Source of the DNA: Spirochaetota bacterium
GTDB taxonomy: Bacteria > Spirochaetota > UBA12135 > COTS27
Assembly (NCBI GenBank): GCA_030621685.1
Contig: JAUXHF010000044.1
Span: 1-10,536, forward strand
DNA length: 10,536 bases
Direction of reading: 5' to 3'
Made by a program: the position numbers and the translations under genes. A model generated the notes under the pieces. The model was not told where the DNA came from and did not search any database. It saw only the letters and a list, made by a program, of their open reading frames with translations. Shown one piece after another: positions 6,646-10,536 of this stretch (within the stretch, counting starts at the first letter, position 1; the number at the start of each line of letters is the position of its first letter).

Positions 6646-6991
6646 GGAGTTTTCAAAAGATAGCTGATTTGTTTTTGAGTAGCCAAATATTCGGCTCTGT
6701 GCATGCATTTGAAAATTTGATGCTTAGAGAAAGTGTTACTTCGGTTTAAGCATGAAGCATGAAATGGAGTTTTCAAAAGATAGCTATATGTTTTTGAGTA
6801 GCCCTAATATTCGGCTCAGCGCATGCATTTGAAAATTTGATGCTTTAAAGAAAGTGTTACTTCGGTTTAAGCATGAAGCATGAAATGGAGTTTTCAAAAG
6901 ATAGCTATATGTTTTTGAGTAGCCAAAACATTCGGCTCAGCGCATGCATTTAAAAATTCGATGCTTAGAGAAAGTGTTATTTCGTTTTAAG
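6646..6991. repeat. Three tandem copies of a ~120-bp repeat, the last running into the VIT stop codon
   Basis: Copy 1 is 6646-6765 (120 bp), copy 2 is 6766-6886 (121 bp) and copy 3 is 6887 to about 6991 (truncated). Each begins GGAGTTTTCAAAAGATAGCT, contains TTTTTGAGTAGCC, TTCGGCTC, GCATGCATTT and AAAGTGTTA. Copies 1 and 2 end with GCATGAAGCATGAAAT, itself a doubled GCATGAA. Differences are a handful of substitutions and 1-base indels. Because copies 1 and 2 differ in length by one base, the repeat is not maintained as protein-coding. Copy 3 covers the TAA stop (6987-6989) of the transporter gene. Each copy has a weak stem: ATGCTTA and TAAGCAT 20 bases apart (6720-6726 and 6747-6753 in copy 1). 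Confidence 0.95.
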
Positions 6992-7721
6992 CCTTGAAAA
7001 AAGTTCCTACAAAGTAGGCTAATGCAGCGGCAGAAAGACCGATGAGAAAGGTTTCAAAAAAAGATCTGATAGGTTTAGTTTTCGTAACATAGTAGCGTAT
7101 CCCAGAAAGCATAAGCAAGGCTGCCGAGGTCGTCCAAATAGATAGTACAAAGCTATTTATCCCGAAAAAATAAGGGAGCAGCGGGACGGATCCAAAAAAG
7201 ATAAAAGATAGGAAGGTGATAAGCCCATTGAGATAGGGATTCGTGTCATCATGGTCACTCATTTGAAGTTCGTAGGTCATCATAAAGCTAACCCAGAACG
7301 GCTTATTTCTTGTGTAAAGCTCAGTCATTTTTTTCGCATCGCTGAGGGAGAAACCTTTTTCAACAAGAATCTCTTCTGTTTCCAAGACTTCCATTTTGAA
7401 ATTTGTTTCAATCTCATGTTGTTCTTTTTGTTTGTTAGCATCATATAAATCTTTCTCTGATCGTTGGGAGAGAAAGCTACCGAGACCCATAGAAAAGCCA
7501 TCGGCAATGAGGTTAGCGATACCAAAAAGTAAGACGGCGGTGATGCCTATTTCGCTGCCAATTTGGCTACCGGCGCCGGCAAAGCCTGCCACCACAGCAA
7601 AGGTTGTTACAATGCCATCAAGACCGCCATAAAGTATTTCTTTAATATTTTGGCTTAAGGCAGATACTGAATGTTCTTCGGCTAAATGCTCTGCAAGTTT
7701 AGATTTTTCTGTTTTTTTCAT
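6987..7721 (-). CDS. VIT1/CCC1-family iron/manganese transporter
   Basis: This 244-residue integral membrane protein belongs to the vacuolar iron transporter (VIT1/CCC1) family, which exports Fe2+ or Mn2+ from the cytoplasm. The first helix carries 'YGGLDGIVTTFAVVAGFAGA' (31-50) with the conserved Asp35. The second is about residues 58-78 and leads into 'IADGFSMGLGSFLSQRSEKD' (72-91), the family G-x-S-M-G-x-G motif. Residues 95-150 form a charged helical insert with many Glu (E100, E103, E105, E111, E114, E116, E117, E121), consistent with the cytoplasmic metal-binding domain. Three more helices follow (about 165-186, 190-210, 221-242). ATG 7721 has Shine-Dalgarno AAGGTGT at 7731-7737. Its stop lies inside the third copy of the 120-bp tandem repeat. 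A broken copy of its 5' end sits immediately upstream. The metal cannot be told from sequence. Confidence 0.93.
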   Translation of the reverse strand: MKKTEKSKLAEHLAEEHSVSALSQNIKEILYGGLDGIVTTFAVVAGFAGAGSQIGSEIGITAVLLFGIANLIADGFSMGLGSFLSQRSEKDLYDANKQKEQHEIETNFKMEVLETEEILVEKGFSLSDAKKMTELYTRNKPFWVSFMMTYELQMSDHDDTNPYLNGLITFLSFIFFGSVPLLPYFFGINSFVLSIWTTSAALLMLSGIRYYVTKTKPIRSFFETFLIGLSAAALAYFVGTFFKA

Positions 7722-7908
7722 ATTTATATTACACCTTGTATATTTTTTTTAAGCCTGCCACCACAGCAAAGGTCATTACAATGCTATAAAGTATTTCTTT
7801 AATATTTTGGCTTAAGGCAGATACTGAATGTTCTTGGGCTAAATGTGCTACAAGTTTAGATTTTTCTGTTTTTTTGATATTTATAGTATAACCGTATATA
7901 GTTTTTTT
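7582..7908. repeat. Direct tandem duplication of the 5' end of the VIT-family gene
   Basis: Copy A (7582-7750, 169 bp) contains the first ~46 codons of the functional gene and 29 bp upstream. Copy B (7751 to about 7908) abuts it without spacer and repeats the same sequence in the same orientation, ending in the same T-run. Copy B has a 12-bp deletion and about a dozen substitutions. Confidence 0.93.
7751..7879 (-). pseudogene. Broken duplicate of the VIT-family gene 5' end
   Basis: Read on the minus strand from 7879 the copy encodes IKKTEKSKLVAHLAQEHS, then 'VSALSQNIKEILYSIVMTF' and 'AVVAG', almost identical to residues 1-46 of the adjacent transporter. The ATG has become ATC, the Shine-Dalgarno region is degraded (AAGGTGT to ACGGTTA) and the fragment stops after the first helix. 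The 12-bp deletion is in frame and removes GGLD, including the Asp of helix 1. The frame then runs into the spacer and ends at a TAA (7729-7731) lying between the Shine-Dalgarno and ATG of the intact gene. It cannot make a transporter. Confidence 0.9.
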
Positions 7909-8021
7909 GAAAGGTATTTTTTTGCCAAATATATGTAGCCTAAAGAGTTAGGAGTTAGCCAAAAGATTTGCTATAAGATTTTCTGAATGAGACGCGGCAT
8001 GTAACAGCCAGCAGATGCTAA

Positions 8022-8042
8022 AGCTAAGCAAAATGCTTAGCT
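8022..8042. other. Perfect 9-bp inverted repeat with 3-base loop
   Basis: AGCTAAGCA (8022-8030), loop AAA, TGCTTAGCT (8034-8042). There is no T-run on either side, so a terminator is not supported. It lies upstream of the VIT-family gene and its dead copy and could be a leader hairpin or protein site. Confidence 0.6.
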
Positions 8043-8075
8043 AGTTCCCAAAAATTTGTGTAAACTTTCTGTTAT

Positions 8076-8104
8076 GATAGCTGTAAAGGCTATTTTTAGC
8101 TATC
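8076..8104. other. 7-bp inverted repeat
   Basis: GATAGCT (8076-8082) and AGCTATC (8098-8104) are perfect reverse complements with a 15-base loop. It is 34 bp from the stronger hairpin at 8022-8042. Role unknown. Confidence 0.4.
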
Positions 8105-8289
8105 TAGTCCTTCATCAAAGCTAATGTTTAACGGAATATTGCTGAATACTTGGCTTCATACACGGCGAGAATTTATAAAGCCTGCAGGGAAGAATTGTAT
8201 AACAATTTTTTTAATAAGATACAAAGTATATCATCATACATATAAATATATTGGAAAAAGTCCGACAATTCTTTTCTTCATTTTTTCAT

Positions 8290-8315
8290 GCTGCTTACGG
8301 TTCTTTTCAAGCAGC
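8290..8315. other. 7-bp inverted repeat, first of a hairpin cluster
   Basis: GCTGCTT (8290-8296) and AAGCAGC (8309-8315) pair across a 12-base loop. It is followed within 12 bp by the doubled CTGGC/GCCAG hairpins. Confidence 0.55.
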
Positions 8316-8322
8316 CTTTCCC

Positions 8323-8366
8323 TCTGCTGGCAAAAGCCAGTCCTTCTGCTGGCAAAAGCCAGTCGG
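8323..8366. repeat. Duplicated 22-bp unit, each holding a CTGGC-AAAA-GCCAG hairpin
   Basis: TCTGCTGGCAAAAGCCAGTC occurs at 8323-8342 and again at 8345-8364, a 22-bp period. Each copy folds as a 5-bp GC-rich stem with an AAAA loop (8327-8340 and 8349-8362). It is the most GC-rich, structured spot in this otherwise AT-rich gap. Confidence 0.85.
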
Positions 8367-8461
8367 GTTAAGCCCATAGGCATATTTTAGTAGCAAAATA
8401 ATGTATTTAGAAATACCTATATATTTCTTAATATAATAAAACGGAGAGCGAATATTAAAAA

Positions 8462-8483
8462 ACTACTCATACACTACTCATAC
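8462..8483. repeat. 11-bp perfect tandem repeat
   Basis: ACTACTCATAC is repeated exactly without spacer (8462-8472, 8473-8483). Confidence 0.85.
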
Positions 8484-8740
8484 TATTACCATTATTAATT
8501 TTGATGGCGTAGCCATAGTGGACGTACTCATAGTTATACGGGGAAGATGCTAACCTGCTAACCATAAAACAGCTGCCTATCCTATCATTACTATGGAGGC
8601 GGTAAAGGTAGCAGCGGTGCTAGTGCCCATTGCCGAAAGCACAGACATCAAAAAAACAAAACGAAGCATATTATATTAGAAAATCTGCATTACCTAACGT
8701 TCTTTTTTGCAGGGAAGCCCAAGATTATGTTATCGCCGAT

Positions 8741-8758
8741 TGTGTTACGAGTGACACA
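8741..8758. other. 7-bp hairpin
   Basis: TGTGTTA (8741-8747), loop CGAG, TGACACA (8752-8758), with one G-T wobble. No T-run follows. Confidence 0.4.
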
Positions 8759-8805
8759 GTGTATGAGTTTCGCCCAGTATTTTAGAGTCTCCATATACAC
8801 AAAAG

Positions 8806-8830
8806 AGGCTCATTTAACAGGCTCATTTAA
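8806..8830. repeat. 12-bp tandem repeat
   Basis: AGGCTCATTTAA occurs at 8806-8817 and 8819-8830 with a 1-base spacer, just beyond the aceA terminator. Confidence 0.8.
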
Positions 8831-8852
8831 GAGGCCGAGAAGCTCTCTCCTT

Positions 8853-8903
8853 AAAAAAACGAAGCCTAGCTTCAAGTGTACGAATATACTAGGCTTCGTT
8901 TTT
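8853..8903 (-). terminator. Rho-independent terminator of aceA
   Basis: A perfect 15-bp stem pairs AAAAACGAAGCCTAG (8855-8869) with CTAGGCTTCGTTTTT (8889-8903) across a 19-base loop. On the minus strand, 11 bp past the aceA stop, the stem is followed by a run of T (7 A on the plus strand, 8853-8859). The plus-strand reading also ends in five T, so it may work in both directions. Confidence 0.92.
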
Positions 8904-8914
8904 AAACTGGGCCT

Positions 8915-10192
8915 TTAAAACTGATCTTGTTCTGTAGAGCCTTCAATAGCAGCCAGTGATGAGCCTTGCTGGCTAATACTAAGCATAACTTTATCGAAAT
9001 AGCCGGCGCCAACTTCTCGCTGATGCTTGGTGGCCGTATAGCCTTGGGCTTCACTTTCAAACTCTCTCTCTTGCAAAAGAGAGTAAGCCTTCATTTGTTC
9101 CTTTTTATAACTAGTGGCCAAGTTGAACATGCTGTAATTTAGAGCATGAAAGCCTGCTAACGTTACAAACTGGAACTTATAGCCCATTTCGCCTAAAATG
9201 TTTTGGAAATCAGCTATTTTTGATGCATCTAAGTTTTTCTTCCAATTGAAAGATGGCGAGCAGTTGTAGGCCAAATATTTTCCCGGATACTTTTCATGGA
9301 TAGCCTGAGCAAAGGCTTTGGCCTCACCAATATCAGGCTTACTGGTTTCAAGCCAAAGAAGGTCTGCGTAGGGAGCATAGGCTAAGCCTCTAGCAATGCC
9401 CTGATCTAGGCTAGCACGCACACGATAAAAGCCCTCGGCACTGCGCTGTGAGCCTTCAATAAAGTGTTTGTCGTAGTCATCAATATCACTGGTTATTAAG
9501 GCTGCCGAGTTGGCATCGGTGCGGGCAATAATAAGGCTTGGCACGTCATAAACATCGGCGGCTAGCCTGGCGGCATTGAGTTTCTGTACGGCCTCTTGAG
9601 TGGGCACAAGCACTTTGCCGCCCATATGCCCGCATTTTTTTGCCGAAGAAAGCTGGTCTTCAAAATGCACAGCGGCAGCTCCCGCTTCAATCATGGCTTT
9701 CATCAGCTCAAAAGCATTCAGCGAGCCACCAAAGCCAGATTCGGCATCGGCGATAATGGGAAGAAACCAATCTATGTTATCAGCGTCCTCGCTGTGATGG
9801 ATTTCATCGGCACGTTGCAGGCAGCGATTTATTGCACGAACTAACTGAGGCACGCTATTCGCCGGATAAAGGCTTTGATCGGGATACATGGTCCCTGCCG
9901 TGTTCGCATCGGCGGCTACTTGCCAGCCACTTAAATAAATACTTTTTAAACCAGCCTTAGCCATTTGCATGGCCTGATTCCCACTTAACGCACCTAAGGC
10001 GTTTATGTAAGTGTGGTCTTTAAAATATTGCCAAAGCTTCTTGGCATTCATTTCCGCTAGGCTATATTCTTGTGTGTGGCTTCCGCGAAGCTTCACTACG
10101 TTTTCGGCGCTATAACTGCGCTTAACCCCATGCCATCTTGGATTTTCTTTCCAGTCTTTTTCTAATTGTTCAATAGTTTTTAATTTTTTCAT
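8915..10192 (-). CDS. aceA: Isocitrate lyase
   Basis: Isocitrate lyase splits isocitrate into glyoxylate and succinate, the entry step of the glyoxylate shunt that allows growth on acetate or fatty acids. The 425-residue protein has the usual bacterial length. It shows 'WHGVKRSYSAENVVKLRGS' (20-38), 'YLSGWQVAADANTAGTMYPDQSLYP' split over 86-110, 'IIADAESGFGG' (146-156) with the metal-binding Asp, 'VHFEDQ' (175-180), and the signature 'KKCGHMGGKVLVPT' (185-198) with catalytic Cys187. Later come 'IARTDANSA' (222-230), 'WLETSKPD' (280-287), 'YNCSPSFNWKK' (309-319) and 'FVTLAGFHALN' (342-352). ATG 10192 is preceded by AAGGAG at 10202-10207, 9 bases away. It is followed by a strong terminator and preceded, in the same direction, by the end of a probable malate synthase gene, giving the classic aceB-aceA order. 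Confidence 0.98.
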   Translation of the reverse strand: MKKLKTIEQLEKDWKENPRWHGVKRSYSAENVVKLRGSHTQEYSLAEMNAKKLWQYFKDHTYINALGALSGNQAMQMAKAGLKSIYLSGWQVAADANTAGTMYPDQSLYPANSVPQLVRAINRCLQRADEIHHSEDADNIDWFLPIIADAESGFGGSLNAFELMKAMIEAGAAAVHFEDQLSSAKKCGHMGGKVLVPTQEAVQKLNAARLAADVYDVPSLIIARTDANSAALITSDIDDYDKHFIEGSQRSAEGFYRVRASLDQGIARGLAYAPYADLLWLETSKPDIGEAKAFAQAIHEKYPGKYLAYNCSPSFNWKKNLDASKIADFQNILGEMGYKFQFVTLAGFHALNYSMFNLATSYKKEQMKAYSLLQEREFESEAQGYTATKHQREVGAGYFDKVMLSISQQGSSLAAIEGSTEQDQF

Positions 10193-10389
10193 TGTTTCTT
10201 TCTCCTTGTAGCAAGTTCTTAAAGTTTCTAATGAAGTAGTTTTTATTTACGTGTTTTGTAAACAAGTTTTATCCCAATTTTTCTTTTCCAATATCCCAAT
10301 ATCCTAATATCTCATGCCTATGTGCTGTTGTCGCCTAATAATTACTTAATATCTAAATATCGTAGCTAATACCTAATACCGCCTGAGGC
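10193..10389. other. aceB-aceA spacer with short AT-rich tandem repeats
   Basis: The 197-bp spacer carries the aceA Shine-Dalgarno (AAGGAG, 10202-10207), three 8-bp units AATATCCC/AATATCCT/AATATCTC (10290-10313), and a doubled TAATACC (10367-10373, 10374-10380). I see no strong terminator, so cotranscription remains possible, but the length leaves room for a separate aceA promoter. Confidence 0.6.
10290..10313. repeat. Three 8-bp tandem units
   Basis: AATATCCC, AATATCCT and AATATCTC follow one another without spacers. A looser echo (TAATATCT AAATATCG) appears about 35 bp further on. Confidence 0.75.
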
Positions 10390-10536
10390 TTATGCCGTGT
10401 TTACAAGGGTTTTATACGCCTGGCTGGGAATAAAGTCGATAAAGTTTTTCGCCTGAGTGATAGCGTCTAAAAGCCTGGCAGCCTGCTGATACATCGCCAT
10501 TGGTGCCACAGAGAAAGCATCAGGTTTTTTTTGGGC
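10390..10536 (-). CDS. aceB: Probable malate synthase, C-terminal 48 residues (cut by window edge)
   Basis: The last 48 codons of a minus-strand gene entering from the right edge, ending in TAA at 10390-10392. The tail reads 'AARLLDAITQAKNFIDFIP' then 'SQAYKTLVNTA', matching in style the C-terminus of malate synthase A, which usually ends with a helix followed by 'FLTLPAY'. Malate synthase joins glyoxylate and acetyl-CoA to give malate, using the product of the adjacent isocitrate lyase. The catalytic residues lie outside the window, so the call rests on the C-terminal pattern plus the position directly upstream of aceA. Confidence 0.78.
   Translation of the reverse strand, partial: AQKKPDAFSVAPMAMYQQAARLLDAITQAKNFIDFIPSQAYKTLVNTA

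Larger units (their letters stand above)
6437..6986. other. Repeat-filled intergenic region downstream of the VIT-family gene
   Basis: These 550 bp have no supported gene. They hold an imperfect hairpin (6502-6526: CACTT-tt-CTTTT, loop AGT, AAAAG-AAGTG), an 11-mer GTAACACTTTT (6498-6508) that is the reverse complement of a word also found at 4596-4606, and three tandem copies of a ~120-bp unit starting at 6646. A lone TTTTTGAGTAG at 6548-6558, also part of the repeat unit, may be a remnant of a further copy. Confidence 0.7.
7909..8852. other. About 1 kb of non-coding DNA between the VIT duplicate and the aceA terminator
   Basis: I see no supportable gene here. Short open frames exist but lack ribosome binding sites and recognisable sequence. 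The content is hairpins (8022-8042, 8076-8104, 8290-8315, 8327-8362, 8741-8758) and small perfect tandem duplications (22 bp at 8323-8366; 11 bp ACTACTCATAC at 8462-8472 and 8473-8483; 12 bp AGGCTCATTTAA at 8806-8817 and 8819-8830). A locally GC-richer patch at about 8550-8660 might be a worn gene remnant. Confidence 0.65.

Noticed and set aside
6567..6776. 69-codon minus-strand frame crossing the 120-bp repeats
   Set aside because: It would start at a TTG without a ribosome binding site and the repeat copies shift frame relative to one another; it is a by-product of the repeat.
6646..6991. CRISPR array
   Set aside because: The units are ~120 bp and contiguous, with no unique spacers and no cas genes nearby.
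8124..8390. 88-codon plus-strand frame
   Set aside because: No ribosome binding site, no recognisable family, Phe/Ser/Cys-rich translation typical of AT-rich spacer, and it runs through the duplicated hairpin unit.
6437..8914. Insertion sequence or integrated element
   Set aside because: No transposase or integrase fragment, no terminal inverted repeats bounding the region and no target-site duplication; direct tandem duplication explains the repeats better.
8727..8918. 63-codon plus-strand frame
   Set aside because: It covers the small tandem repeat and the aceA terminator stem; no ribosome binding site or family resemblance.

Overview
This is an AT-rich chromosomal window (GC near 40% by eye) from what looks like a Gram-negative-type bacterium. 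It carries a single-subunit (type B) succinate dehydrogenase membrane anchor encoded just before the flavoprotein, a DXP-dependent vitamin B6 gene (pdxJ), a glyoxylate shunt pair, and a probable lipoprotein. The PdxJ N-terminus (VNVNKIALLRNARG) resembles the Bacteroidetes/Leptospira style more than the proteobacterial 'NIDHVATLRQARG' style. I cannot name the genus. Candidates such as Bdellovibrio-like bacteria, Leptospirales or Bacteroidetes relatives are inference only. Genes cover only about 73% of the window, which is loose packing for a bacterium, and most of the unusual signal lies in the gaps.

Layout: 1-192 is the start of sdhA (minus strand, cut by the window edge), preceded in the same direction by sdhC (331-1026). 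A 342-bp AT-rich divergent gap follows. Then come two plus-strand genes, an unrecognised 91-residue protein (1369-1644) and a class I SAM-dependent methyltransferase (1688-2332). Convergent to these is a minus-strand pair: pdxJ (3739-4527) and, overlapping it by 4 bases, a 458-residue multi-pass membrane protein resembling GT-C glycosyltransferases (2366-3742, TTG start). Divergent from pdxJ is a plus-strand gene for a membrane-anchored SRPBCC plus GyrI-like protein (4853-5890), whose promoter carries a perfect 13-bp inverted repeat. A probable lipoprotein gene with a TTG start follows on the minus strand (5924-6436).

The region 6437-8914 is dominated by repeats and centres on a VIT1/CCC1-family Fe/Mn transporter gene (6987-7721, minus). 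Its 3' end runs into three tandem copies of a ~120-bp sequence. Its 5' end has been duplicated in tandem, leaving a dead copy of the first ~46 codons upstream, without start codon or Shine-Dalgarno sequence and with an in-frame 4-codon deletion. About 1 kb of non-coding DNA with hairpins and small tandem duplications follows. It ends in a strong rho-independent terminator (8853-8903) for the isocitrate lyase gene aceA (8915-10192, minus). Upstream of aceA in the same direction is the last part of a probable malate synthase gene (10390-10536).

The metabolic genes fit together: isocitrate lyase and malate synthase bypass the decarboxylating steps of the TCA cycle, and isocitrate lyase makes succinate, the substrate of the SdhCA complex at the other end. 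I see no defence system, CRISPR array, integrase or transposase, and no tRNA or rRNA. The most distinctive property is tandem duplication at many scales (7 to ~170 bp), mostly between genes and once, in frame, inside pdxJ.
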